Positions 33,905 through 43,593 of a stretch of 64,000 bases of DNA are shown piece by piece (position 1 is the stretch's first letter; each line of letters begins with the position of its first letter). The position numbers were made by a program, and so were the translations under genes. The stretch comes from Burkholderiaceae bacterium 16 (lineage in GTDB: Bacteria > Pseudomonadota > Gammaproteobacteria > Burkholderiales > Burkholderiaceae): assembly GCA_000955785.1 (NCBI GenBank), contig JYOD01000107.1, positions 53,208-117,207 of the forward strand, in the 5' to 3' direction. Below the pieces are notes generated by a model. That model was not told the origin of the DNA, ran no database searches, and saw nothing but the letters and a program-made list of their open reading frames with translations.

Positions 33905-33940
33905 TGCACTATATGACACGAGCGTACCGTCCCTTATAAT
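33905..33940 (+). promoter_or_regulatory. boxR promoter with a TGCACTATAT operator
   Basis: TATAAT (33935-33940) with ATGACA (33913-33918) 16 bases upstream. TGCACTATAT (33905-33914) overlaps the -35 box and is the same decamer found twice in inverted orientation at the boxC promoter. Confidence 0.65.
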
Positions 33941-33993
33941 CGCAACCCCGATCCGGATGCCTCCCGGATCTCATTGACACGTAAAAGCCGTCC

Positions 33994-34932
33994 ATGCGCC
34001 GCGATCCAGATCCCCTGCTGGGCTCAGACTCCTCCGACTCCCGCGCCGCCGGCGAGCGCGATCCCTACCTGACGCAACTCGGGGAGCGCATTCGCTCGCT
34101 GCGAGCGGCGCGTGGCATGTCGCGCAAGGACCTGGCTCGCGGCGCGGAGGTTTCCGAACGCTATCTTGCCAACCTGGAAACCGGTACCGGCAATGCTTCC
34201 GTGCTGCTGCTGCGGCAGGTCGCGCGCGCGCTCGACGTGCCCCTGCCGGTGGTGCTGGCGGAGATGGAAACGCAGCATGCCCCCGGCGGCCAGCCGGCCT
34301 CCGAATTCTCGCAACTGGTGCAATGGCTGGCGCAACTGCCCGCCGGTGACCTGGCGCGCGTGCGCGAAGCCTGCCATCACGCGCTGGCGCCGTCCGCGTC
34401 CCATGACATGCGTCATCGCCGTATCACCTTGATTGGGCTGCGCGGCGCGGGCAAGTCCACCCTCGGGCGGGCGCTAGCGGCGGCAATGGAAGTACCCTTC
34501 GTGGAGCTGAACGGCGTCATCGAGCAGGAAGCCGGCGCAAGCCTGGCAGAGATTCACTCGCTGTACGGACAGGCGGCCTACCGCCGCTACGAGATGCGCG
34601 CACTCGAACGCGTGCTGCGCGAGCACGAGCGCATGGTGCTTGCCACGCCAGGCAGCCTGGTCTCGGAGCCCTCCACCTTCAACCTGCTGCTGGCGCGCTG
34701 CTACACGGTCTGGGTAAAGACTTCGCCCGAGGAGCATATGGCGCGCGTGGTGGCGCAAGGTGATATGCGCCCGATGGAAGGCAACCGGGAGGCCATGGAC
34801 GATTTGCGCCGCATCCTGCAGGCGCGCACCCCGCTCTACTCGCGCGCCGATGTGACGATTGACACCAGCGGCCAGGATCCCAACACCTCCCTGCAGGCGC
34901 TGCGCGCCCAGCTCCGCGTGCTGGGCACCTGA
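33994..34932 (+). CDS. boxR: BoxR, XRE-type regulator with a shikimate-kinase-like effector domain
   Basis: Transcriptional repressor of the box genes; relatives (BzdR, BoxR) respond to benzoyl-CoA. The 312-residue protein has an N-terminal Cro/CI helix-turn-helix (about 26-85, RSLRAARGMSRKDLARGAEVSERYL), a linker rich in Gln and Leu, and a C-terminal domain like shikimate kinase with the P-loop LRGAGKST at about 149-156 and VELNGVIEQEAGASLAEI. The start ATG 33994 is the first codon in frame after the promoter. It is divergent from bclA and precedes boxC on the plus strand, with a separate boxC promoter between. Confidence 0.93.
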   Translation: MRRDPDPLLGSDSSDSRAAGERDPYLTQLGERIRSLRAARGMSRKDLARGAEVSERYLANLETGTGNASVLLLRQVARALDVPLPVVLAEMETQHAPGGQPASEFSQLVQWLAQLPAGDLARVREACHHALAPSASHDMRHRRITLIGLRGAGKSTLGRALAAAMEVPFVELNGVIEQEAGASLAEIHSLYGQAAYRRYEMRALERVLREHERMVLATPGSLVSEPSTFNLLLARCYTVWVKTSPEEHMARVVAQGDMRPMEGNREAMDDLRRILQARTPLYSRADVTIDTSGQDPNTSLQALRAQLRVLGT

Positions 34933-34991
34933 GCGGCGGCGCTGGCTGCCGCCCGGCGCGCCAGCCCGGCCTGAAAGTTATCGCACAAGGA

Positions 34992-35052
34992 TTGCGCCGC
35001 CCGGATTTGTGCACTATATTTCATCACAAAGGATGATCGACAATATAGTGCA
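34992..35052 (+). promoter_or_regulatory. boxC promoter and paired BoxR operator
   Basis: TTGCGC (34992-34997) and TATATT (35015-35020) are 17 bases apart. TGCACTATATT (35010-35020) and its perfect reverse complement AATATAGTGCA (35042-35052) are separated by 21 bases, so one arm covers the -10 box and the other the leader. The second arm ends just before AAAGGAG of boxC. Confidence 0.7.
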
Positions 35053-35066
35053 TAAAGGAGACATCA

Positions 35067-36749
35067 ATGTCCGCCCCGGCCGTCCCTGCCACCACCGCGC
35101 ATCCCCCCATCACTTTCGAACGCGACCCCGCGACGTATCGCCACTGGAAACTGGCGTTCGACGGCCCGGTCGCCACGCTCTCCATGGATGTCGACGAGGA
35201 CGGCGGCCTGCGGCCCGGCTATGCGCTCAAGCTGAACTCCTACGACCTCGGCGTGGATATCGAACTGCACGATGCCCTGCAGCGCATCCGCTTCGAGCAC
35301 CCCGAGGTGCGTACCGTGGTGCTCACCAGCGCCAAGGAACGCATCTTCTGCTCTGGCGCCAACATATTCATGCTCGGCAAGTCGTCCCATGCCTGGAAGG
35401 TGAACTTCTGCAAGTTCACCAACGAAACCCGCAACGGCATCGAGGACGCCAGCCGCTACTCAGGCCTGAAATTCATCGCGGCCTGCAACGGCACCACCGC
35501 CGGCGGCGGCTATGAGCTTGCCCTGGCCTGCGACGAAATCGTGCTGGTCGATGACCGCTCCTCGGCGGTCAGCCTGCCCGAAGTGCCGCTGCTCGGCGTG
35601 CTGCCGGGCACCGGCGGCCTGACACGCGTCACCGACAAGCGCCGCGTGCGGCGCGACCATGCCGACATCTTCTGCACCACCACCGAGGGTGTGCGCGGGC
35701 ACAGGGCGCTCGAGTGGAAGCTGGTCGATGCCGTGGTGAAGCCGGCGCGCTTCGCCGAGCACGTGCAGCAGCGCGCGCTTGCGCTCGCCGCCAACAGCGA
35801 CCGCCCAGCGGACCAGCCGGGCGTACGGCTCACGCCGCTGTCGCGCAGCCAGGACGCGCACGGCTACCACTATGACACCGTCCAGGTACACCTGGACCCG
35901 GCTGCGCGCAAGGCGACGCTAACGGTATTCGGCCCCCGCAAACAGCAGCCGCAGACGCTCGCACAGATCCTCGCCGCTGGCGCCGACTGGTGGCCGCTGA
36001 AGATGGCGCGCGAGTTCGACGACGCCATCCTCACGCTGCGCGCCAATCATCTCGACATCGGCATCTGGATTCTCAAGACCGAAGGCGACCCGCATCAGGT
36101 CCTCGCCACCGATGCCCTGCTGGAAGCGCATGCCGACCACTGGTTCGTGCGCGAGACCATCGGCATGCTGCGGCGCACGCTGGCGCGCCTGGAAGTTTCC
36201 TCCCGCACGCTGTTCGCGCTGATCGAACCGGACTCGTGCTTTGCCGGCACCTTGCTGGAACTGGCGCTGGCCGCCGACCGCAGCTATATGCTGCACCTGC
36301 CCGACGCGCCGGACGACGCGCCGCGCGCGTTCGCCTGCGCTGCCAACTTTGGCCGCTACCCGATGGTCAACGGACTGACGCGGCTGGCCGCGCGCTTCTA
36401 CCAGGATGAGGCCGCGATCCAGGCCGTCCTGGACCATGCCGGCGCGCCGCTCGACGCCATCAGCGCCGCCTCTCTGGGGCTGGTCACCGCCACGCCCGAC
36501 GACATCGACTGGGAAGACGAGATCCGCATCGCCATCGAAGAGCGCGCAAGCCTGTCGCCGGACGCGCTGACCGGGCTCGAAGCGAACCTGCGCTTCGGGC
36601 CGGCGGAAACCATGGAGACCCGCATCTTCGGCCGCCTCACCGCCTGGCAAAACTGGATCTTCAACCGGCCCAATGCCATTGGCGAGCACGGCGCGCTCAA
36701 AGTCTTCGGCTCGGGCAACAAGGCCCGTTTCGACTGGGACCGCGTCTGA
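35067..36749 (+). CDS. boxC: BoxC, benzoyl-CoA-dihydrodiol lyase
   Basis: Cleaves the ring of 2,3-epoxybenzoyl-CoA hydrolytically to 3,4-dehydroadipyl-CoA semialdehyde and formate. The 560-residue protein is a crotonase-like enzyme: the N-terminal crotonase part has AKERIFCSGANIFMLG and ACNGTTAGGGYELALACDEI, and a second crotonase-like half (FVRETIGMLRRTL, LELALAADRSYML) follows at about 360-470. Length and sequence agree with BoxC. ATG 35067 has AAGGAG upstream. It is followed 70 bases later by boxB on the same strand. Confidence 0.93.
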   Translation: MSAPAVPATTAHPPITFERDPATYRHWKLAFDGPVATLSMDVDEDGGLRPGYALKLNSYDLGVDIELHDALQRIRFEHPEVRTVVLTSAKERIFCSGANIFMLGKSSHAWKVNFCKFTNETRNGIEDASRYSGLKFIAACNGTTAGGGYELALACDEIVLVDDRSSAVSLPEVPLLGVLPGTGGLTRVTDKRRVRRDHADIFCTTTEGVRGHRALEWKLVDAVVKPARFAEHVQQRALALAANSDRPADQPGVRLTPLSRSQDAHGYHYDTVQVHLDPAARKATLTVFGPRKQQPQTLAQILAAGADWWPLKMAREFDDAILTLRANHLDIGIWILKTEGDPHQVLATDALLEAHADHWFVRETIGMLRRTLARLEVSSRTLFALIEPDSCFAGTLLELALAADRSYMLHLPDAPDDAPRAFACAANFGRYPMVNGLTRLAARFYQDEAAIQAVLDHAGAPLDAISAASLGLVTATPDDIDWEDEIRIAIEERASLSPDALTGLEANLRFGPAETMETRIFGRLTAWQNWIFNRPNAIGEHGALKVFGSGNKARFDWDRV

Positions 36750-36819
36750 ACCGGCACTCGCAAGGCAACACGCGACAGACAAGATAAAAGAAGACAAAAA
36801 GAAAACCAGGAGACATCCC

Positions 36820-38244
<1,425 letters not shown>

Positions 38245-38318
38245 CGCAACGACTGCCCCACCGGCAACGTTCGGCGCAGCGGCGGCAACAGACCCGCCGC
38301 ACGCCAAGGAGACAAGAG

Positions 38319-39554
38319 ATGGGCGCCCCCGAGACCATCAGGCAGCACCTGATCGACCCCGAAATCTGCATCCGCTGCAACACCTGCGAAGACACCTGCC
38401 CGATCGACGCGATTACCCACGACGACCGCAACTATGTGGTCAAGGCCGACGTCTGCAATGGTTGCGGCGCCTGCCTGTCGCCGTGCCCTACCGGTGCCAT
38501 CGACAACTGGCGCACCATGCTGAAAAGCAACGCCTACCCGATCGAAGCGCAGTTGCTCTGGGATGAATTGCCCGCCGACACGCCGCTGCCGGTAACCGGC
38601 GAGGCAGAGTGCCAACCCGATCCGGCCGCGCCGGAAAGCGCGCAGGAGCCGCGGGCACAACAGGTGGAAACCAGCGGGCATACCTCGCCCAAGGCGCCTT
38701 GGTCGGCCGCGCATCCCTACGTCAACCTGCACGGTGTGCGTGCTCCCGTGACGGCCACTGTCGCCGGCAACTACCGCCTGACCGCCGACGACGCGTCGAG
38801 CGACGTCCACCACATCGTGCTGGATTTCGGGCAGCACTTCTTCCCGGTGCTGGAAGGCCAGGCCATCGGCATCGTGCCGCCCGGCACCGACGCGGCGGGC
38901 AAGCCGCACTATATCCGCATGTACTCGATCGCCAGCCCGCGCGATGGTGAGCGGCCAGGCTACAACAACGTCGCGCTGACGGTAAAGCGGGTCGAGCAGG
39001 ATCACGAGGGGCGGCCAGTTCGCGGCGTGGCATCCAACTTCCTGTGCGACCTCGCGCGCGGCGACGAGGTGCGCGTGGTCGGCCCGTTCGGCAGCACCTT
39101 CTTGATGCCGAACCACCGCGAAGCCAGCGTGATGATGATCTGCACCGGCACCGGCTCGGCACCGATGCGCGCCATGACCGAGCGCATGCGGCGCAACCTT
39201 GACCATTTCGCCGGGCAGCGCATGCTGTTCTTCGGCGCGCGCAATGGGCGAGAACTGCCCTACTTCGGCCCCCTGATGAAACTGCCGCCGAGTTTCCTGG
39301 ATATCCACTTCGCTTTCTCGCGCGACTCCGGACAGCCACGCCGTTATGTGCAGGACGCTATCCGGGATGCCGGCGCGCGCGTGGCCGGCCTGTTGAACGA
39401 CCCGCACGGCCATATCTATATCTGCGGTCTCAAAGGCATGGAAGAAGGCGTGCTCGCCGCGTTCGGGGATGCGTGCGCGGATGCGGGACTTCCCTGGGCC
39501 GAACTGGAGGCGCGCATGAAAGCGGAGGGACGGCTCCACATCGAGACTTATTAG
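38319..39554 (+). CDS. boxA: BoxA, benzoyl-CoA epoxidase reductase component
   Basis: Transfers electrons from NADPH through FAD and iron-sulfur clusters to BoxB. The 411-residue protein has two 4Fe-4S ferredoxin motifs at the N-terminus (Cys17, 20, 23, 27 and Cys46, 49, 52, 56), a variable acidic linker (85-130), and a ferredoxin-NADP reductase-like domain with RMYSIAS (FAD) and MMICTGTGSAPMRAM (NADP) motifs and terminal E-x-Y. ATG 38319 follows AAGGAGA. It is last in the boxC-boxB-boxA operon; boxD and boxE are not in this window. Confidence 0.94.
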   Translation: MGAPETIRQHLIDPEICIRCNTCEDTCPIDAITHDDRNYVVKADVCNGCGACLSPCPTGAIDNWRTMLKSNAYPIEAQLLWDELPADTPLPVTGEAECQPDPAAPESAQEPRAQQVETSGHTSPKAPWSAAHPYVNLHGVRAPVTATVAGNYRLTADDASSDVHHIVLDFGQHFFPVLEGQAIGIVPPGTDAAGKPHYIRMYSIASPRDGERPGYNNVALTVKRVEQDHEGRPVRGVASNFLCDLARGDEVRVVGPFGSTFLMPNHREASVMMICTGTGSAPMRAMTERMRRNLDHFAGQRMLFFGARNGRELPYFGPLMKLPPSFLDIHFAFSRDSGQPRRYVQDAIRDAGARVAGLLNDPHGHIYICGLKGMEEGVLAAFGDACADAGLPWAELEARMKAEGRLHIETY

Positions 39555-39678
39555 GCCTATCAGGCCAATGCAATCTGGCCAGCCACATATCGTATTGCCG
39601 GAGAACTTGCCGCCGCCGAAGCCACCAAACCCTACAGATGCGGCGTCGTTTAGTACTTCCCTTACGAAACGAACCGCC

Positions 39679-39698
39679 TATAATGTTTCTGAAGAAAC
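39679..39698 (+). promoter_or_regulatory. Xre-RES promoter and operator
   Basis: TATAAT (39679-39684) is directly followed by GTTTCT-GA-AGAAAC (39685-39698), a perfect 14-bp dyad across the likely start of transcription, 12 bases before the antitoxin gene. A second pair, TCGTTT and AAACGA, lies just upstream. The arrangement fits autoregulation by the Xre antitoxin. Confidence 0.6.
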
Positions 39699-39710
39699 AG
39701 GAGCGAGGCG

Positions 39711-40100
39711 ATGCAACCCAGGCAAGTCCCCGAGCATCTTCCTGCCGGCAGTCCGGACCCCGGCACCACACTCACCAAGGCGGTGATGCGTGCCGCCGGC
39801 TTTCTCGGCATCAGCCAGGCAGGCGTGGCCAACGTGCTGGGCATCAGCACAGCCTCCGTTTCCCGAATGGCATCCGGCGGCTATGTGCTCGATGCGCACC
39901 GCAAGGAATGGGAATTCGGCGTGCTGTTCGTGCGCCTGTTCCGCTCGCTCGACGCCATCCTCGGACACAGCGACCAGGCCCGTCTCTGGCTTGCCAATGA
40001 AAACCTGGCGTTGGGCGGCAAACCGCTCGACCTGATCCGCACAACCGAGGGCCTGGTACGTGTCGTTCACTATCTGGATGCCACCCGCGGTCGCGTCTGA
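39711..40100 (+). CDS. Xre-type antitoxin of a RES toxin (MbcA/ParS family)
   Basis: The 129-residue protein has an N-terminal helix-turn-helix (AAGFLGISQAGVANVLGISTASVSRMASG) and a C-terminal DUF2384 domain (FVRLFRSLDAILGHSDQARLWLANENLALGGKPLDLIRTTEG), the architecture of antitoxins paired with RES toxins. It binds the toxin and represses the operon in known systems. ATG 39711 is preceded by GGAG. Its stop overlaps the toxin gene start by 23 bases. Confidence 0.9.
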   Translation: MQPRQVPEHLPAGSPDPGTTLTKAVMRAAGFLGISQAGVANVLGISTASVSRMASGGYVLDAHRKEWEFGVLFVRLFRSLDAILGHSDQARLWLANENLALGGKPLDLIRTTEGLVRVVHYLDATRGRV

Positions 40101-40812
40101 GCGCAAGGCCTTTGCGCTCACGCTCTGGCGCGCGGTGGAGGCCCAGCACGTAGTCTCGACCATGCCGCTGGTCGACAGCTTGGAAGAACAGGCCGTGCTC
40201 GAAGCCGTGCTCGACGCCGGCAAGCCCGCCGTGCCCGCCGAGGCGCGCCATCTCCATTACCTACTGTTCACGCCGTTCCGCTACCCCCCGTCGCCGTGGG
40301 GCTCGCGCTTTCGCGCCGAACAGGATCCAGGCGTGTTCTACGGCGCCGACGATATCCGCACCGCCTGCGCCGAACTTGGCTACTGGCGCTGGCGCTTCCT
40401 GCTCGACAGTCCTGCGCTGCCGCGCATTGATGCGCGCCCGCACACGTTGTTTCAGGTCAGCGTTCGCACCGACGGCATCGCGCTCGACGCCTCGCCCTTC
40501 GTGGAGGATGCGGCGCAGTGGACCGATCCCGTCCGCTACGATGCGTGCCAGGCGTTGGCCCGGGTGGCGCGCGAGGCGGGCCTGGGCATGATCCGCTACA
40601 CCTCGGTACGCGATCCGGAACACGGCCCCTGCGCCGCGCTGCTGACACCGCGCGCCTTCGCCGAACCCAACCCGCGCGTGACCACCACCTGGATGCTGAC
40701 GGTACGTCCCGACCGTGTCATCTGGCAGCGAGACGACCTGCTGCAGCGAGACAGTTTTCAGTTCCCGGCCAGCGCGTGGCAGCGCAGCGCGGACGGCACC
40801 GACAAGGACTGA
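40078..40812 (+). CDS. RES-domain toxin (NAD-degrading type)
   Basis: RES toxins (as MbcT, Pseudomonas and Photorhabdus Res) act on NAD+ or ADP-ribosylate targets. The 244-residue protein has the conserved Arg near the start (LWRAVEAQH), Tyr/Phe-rich FTPFRYPPSPWGSRFRAEQDPGVFYGADD with the second Arg and Glu, and a Ser later. It is somewhat long for the family, with an extra Pro/Asp-rich tail. ATG 40078 lies inside the antitoxin gene; GTG 40060 is an alternative. The system looks intact. Confidence 0.85.
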   Translation: MPPAVASERKAFALTLWRAVEAQHVVSTMPLVDSLEEQAVLEAVLDAGKPAVPAEARHLHYLLFTPFRYPPSPWGSRFRAEQDPGVFYGADDIRTACAELGYWRWRFLLDSPALPRIDARPHTLFQVSVRTDGIALDASPFVEDAAQWTDPVRYDACQALARVAREAGLGMIRYTSVRDPEHGPCAALLTPRAFAEPNPRVTTTWMLTVRPDRVIWQRDDLLQRDSFQFPASAWQRSADGTDKD

Positions 40813-40872
40813 ATGACGGTGCGCCATCGCGCCGGCGCGCCTTGCAGGGGCATGGTCTTGCGCCATTGCTCG

Positions 40873-40919
40873 TTGCTGCGCAATTAGCTGTTGCGCAGCA
40901 AAAGGGATTGCCTTATAAT
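40873..40919 (+). promoter_or_regulatory. Initiator tRNA promoter with a dyad over the -35 region
   Basis: TTGCGC (40891-40896) and TATAAT (40914-40919) are 17 bases apart, 17 bases before the tRNA gene. TTGCTGCGCAA (40873-40883) and TTGCGCAGCAA (40891-40901) are perfect inverted repeats, the second covering the -35 box. Confidence 0.7.
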
Positions 40920-40935
40920 CTTTTCCTTCGACGGA

Positions 40936-41011
40936 CGCGGGGTGGAGCAGTTGGCAGCTCGTCGGGCTCATAACCCGAAGGTCGCAGGTTCAAGTCCTGC
41001 CCCCGCAACCA
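40936..41011 (+). tRNA. tRNA-fMet (CAT), initiator
   Basis: A complete cloverleaf: acceptor CGCGGGG with the C1-A72 mismatch typical of initiator tRNA, three G-C pairs in the anticodon stem around the CAT anticodon (40969-40971), TTCAAGT in the T loop, and CCA encoded at 41009-41011. The three G-C pairs and unpaired first base distinguish initiator from elongator tRNA-Met. A single copy stands alone between the toxin pair and the Nudix gene. Confidence 0.97.
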
Positions 41012-41058
41012 AAGCCACGCAGATCCACGCGACCGGCTGTCGGATGCAGAACAAATCA

Positions 41059-41085
41059 ACGCCCCTCCGGGCGTTTTTGTTTTTT
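41059..41085 (+). terminator. Terminator after the initiator tRNA gene
   Basis: ACGCCC (41059-41064), loop CTCC and GGGCGT (41069-41074), followed by TTTTGTTTTTTG. Confidence 0.9.
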
Positions 41086-41206
41086 GCGCGACGAATTCTC
41101 TACATGGCCGCCACCCCGTTCGCGGACCTTTCCCAAACTAGCATCGCACCCCCGGCAGCCCGCATCGGCGGTGATACACTTTCGCCATTCCTCCCGGACG
41201 CCTCTC

Positions 41207-41791
41207 ATGAAATTCTGCTCGAACTGCGGCCATGCGGTCGTGCTGCGCATCCCAGAAGGCGACTCGCGCCTGCGTTCAGTGTGCGACAACTGCAGCACCA
41301 TCCACTACGTCAATCCGCGCAATGTAGTAGGCACCATTCCCGTGTGGGAGGACAAGGTCCTGCTTTGCAAGCGCGCCATCGAGCCGCGCTACGGCTTCTG
41401 GACGCTGCCCGCCGGCTTCATGGAGATCGGCGAGACCACCGCGCAGGGCGCCGCACGCGAGACGCTCGAGGAAGCCGGTGCACGGGTAAAGGTCGGGGAG
41501 CTGTTCTCCATCCTGAATGTGCCGCATGTGCATCAGGTGCATATGTTCTACCTGGCCACGCTGGAGGATCTCGATATCTCCGCGGGAGAGGAGAGCCTGG
41601 AGGTGAAACTGGTCGAGGAAGCCGACGTGCCCTGGGACGAACTGGCCTTCCCCACCGTGATCCATTCGCTGCGCTGCTTCTTCGCCGACCGCGCGGCGGG
41701 ACGGCTGGCCGACGGCACCTTCCGCCTGCACAGCCTGGATATCGACAAGCCGATGCGCCCGCTGACCAGCCGGGCCACGGTCGAACCCTGA
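41207..41791 (+). CDS. Nudix hydrolase with N-terminal zinc ribbon
   Basis: Hydrolyses a nucleoside-diphosphate-linked compound, possibly ADP-ribose or a flavin-type substrate; the exact one is not visible. The 194-residue protein has a zinc-binding ribbon (Cys4, Cys7, Cys26, Cys29) and a Nudix box from Gly70 to Val94 (GFMEIGETTAQGAARETLEEAG with all consensus positions). The opening FCSNCGH matches a well-known proteobacterial subgroup. ATG 41207 is used; upstream frame is leader. The aat gene follows 28 bases later. Confidence 0.88.
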   Translation: MKFCSNCGHAVVLRIPEGDSRLRSVCDNCSTIHYVNPRNVVGTIPVWEDKVLLCKRAIEPRYGFWTLPAGFMEIGETTAQGAARETLEEAGARVKVGELFSILNVPHVHQVHMFYLATLEDLDISAGEESLEVKLVEEADVPWDELAFPTVIHSLRCFFADRAAGRLADGTFRLHSLDIDKPMRPLTSRATVEP

Positions 41792-41819
41792 ACACGGGCG
41801 CGTTGCCCGCCACTCCCGC

Positions 41820-42566
41820 ATGATCACCTGGCTGGATCCGCATGATCCGTTCCCGCCGGTCGAGCGTGCGCTCGGCCCCGGGTCGGACGCGCCCGGCCTG
41901 CTGGCGGCCAGCCGCGAGTTGTCGGCCCAGCGCCTGCTGCTGGCTTACCGGCAAGGCATCTTCCCCTGGTATGCCGAAGGCCAGCCGGTGCTGTGGTGGA
42001 GCACCGATCCGCGCATGGTGCTGGCGCCACAGGCGCTGCGGGTTTCCGCCACCTTCCGCAAGACCCTCAAGCGCGTGCTGCGCGACCCCGACTGGGAAAT
42101 CCGCGTCGACGATGACTTTATCGCCGTGATGCAGGCTTGCGCGCTGACCCCGCGGGAGGGCCAGCATGGCACATGGATCACCGAAGACATCATTGCCGCT
42201 TATGGTGCGCTGCACCGTAACGGCCTGGCGCATTGCGTGGAGAGCTGGTACCGCGGCGAACGCGCGGGCGGGCTGTATGGCGTGGCACTCGGGCGCATGT
42301 TCTATGGCGAATCGATGTTCGCGCGGCGCACGGACGCTTCCAAGATTGCCCTGGCCGCGCTGTGCGCGTTCCTCGGCAACCACGACGTGGCGATGATAGA
42401 CTGCCAGCAGGAAACCGATCATCTGGCTTCGCTCGGGGCGAGTCCGATTCCGCGTGCTGAGTTCGCGGCCCATATCCGCATCGCCACCCGCCAGCCGGAT
42501 ATCAACCCGTGGCGCTTCGACAAGACGGTGCTGCAGAGATGGACCCAGATTCAGGATCGGGCATAG
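41820..42566 (+). CDS. aat: Leucyl/phenylalanyl-tRNA-protein transferase Aat
   Basis: Adds Leu or Phe to N-terminal Arg or Lys of proteins, marking them for ClpAP degradation by the N-end rule. The 248-residue protein shows FPWYAEGQPVLWWSTDPRMVL, GTWITEDIIAAYGALHRNGLAHCVESW, GVALGRMFYGESMFAR and DCQQETDHLASLGA, all family motifs. ATG 41820 follows the Nudix gene by 28 bases. Together with bpt it forms an N-end rule pair. Confidence 0.95.
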   Translation: MITWLDPHDPFPPVERALGPGSDAPGLLAASRELSAQRLLLAYRQGIFPWYAEGQPVLWWSTDPRMVLAPQALRVSATFRKTLKRVLRDPDWEIRVDDDFIAVMQACALTPREGQHGTWITEDIIAAYGALHRNGLAHCVESWYRGERAGGLYGVALGRMFYGESMFARRTDASKIALAALCAFLGNHDVAMIDCQQETDHLASLGASPIPRAEFAAHIRIATRQPDINPWRFDKTVLQRWTQIQDRA

Positions 42567-42657
42567 GGCCCGCCCCTCCGGCCACACTGCGCAGCGTCCG
42601 GTCACGGCGCCATCGGCTTACCTGCGTTGCTGTTTCATCCCTGGCCGTTGCAGACAC

Positions 42658-43482
42658 ATGAGCAAGCTAAAGGAACTCCCCCTTTCCGCGCTGCAGTTCT
42701 ACGCTACGGCGCCCTACGCTTGCAGCTACCTCGATGGCCGCATGGCGCGCTCGCAGGTGGCCACACCCGCCCACCTGATCAATGCCGACGTCTACTCGCG
42801 GCTGGTGCGCGCCGGATTCCGGCGCAGCGGCATCTTTACCTACCGCCCCTATTGCGATGAATGCCACGCCTGCACGCCGTGCCGCGTGGTGGTGGACCAG
42901 TTTCACCCCGACCGCAGCCAGCGCCGGGCCTGGCGCCAGCATGAGAGCCTGCAGGCCCTGGTGGCGCCGCTGACCTATGTCGAAGAGCATTATTCGCTCT
43001 ATCTCCTGTACCAGTCGATGCGCCATGCCGGTGGCGGCATGGACCAGGACAGCCGGGACCAGTATGAGCAGTTCCTGCTGCAAAGCCGGGTCAACTCGCG
43101 CCTGGTCGAATTCCGCGAACCGCTGGGCTCGCCGGAGGCCGGCCGCCTGCGCATGGTCAGCATGATCGACGTGCTCGACGACGGGCTGTCCTCGGTCTAT
43201 ACCTTCTACGACCCGCTGGAAGTCAAAGCCAGCTATGGCACCTACAACATCCTGTGGCAGATCCAGCAGGCCCGCGAACTCGGCCTGCCGCACTTGTACC
43301 TGGGCTACTGGATCGCCGATAGCCGCAAGATGGCCTATAAGGCGCGCTACCAGCCGCTGCAGGTGCTGACCGCCAACCGGTGGCGCCCCTTCGATTCGCC
43401 ACAGGAAGCGGTCGCGGTTGCCTCTCCCACTGCCATCCCGATCGTTCCGCCGCAGCCCGGCGAGGAAGCGCCGGAGACTTGA
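42658..43482 (+). CDS. bpt: Aspartate/glutamate leucyltransferase Bpt
   Basis: Transfers Leu to N-terminal Asp or Glu of proteins, the second bacterial N-end rule route. The 274-residue protein has the N-terminal Cys-containing motif of arginyltransferase relatives (CDECHACTPCRVVVDQFHPDRSQRR) and C-terminal domain with ESWQIQQARELGLPHLYLGYWI-like segment and KMAYKARYQPLQVL. ATG 42658 begins MSKLKELPLSALQFY. It is directly downstream of aat. Confidence 0.95.
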   Translation: MSKLKELPLSALQFYATAPYACSYLDGRMARSQVATPAHLINADVYSRLVRAGFRRSGIFTYRPYCDECHACTPCRVVVDQFHPDRSQRRAWRQHESLQALVAPLTYVEEHYSLYLLYQSMRHAGGGMDQDSRDQYEQFLLQSRVNSRLVEFREPLGSPEAGRLRMVSMIDVLDDGLSSVYTFYDPLEVKASYGTYNILWQIQQARELGLPHLYLGYWIADSRKMAYKARYQPLQVLTANRWRPFDSPQEAVAVASPTAIPIVPPQPGEEAPET

Positions 43483-43593
43483 TGGCCGGTATCCGGGAGG
43501 GCGGCTGGAGCCGGGTCGCGCCTGCGCGGCAGTACCGCTTCCGGCCCAACCGTTACAATGCCGCCCTGGTCCCGACTTCCAAGCTGATTCCCT

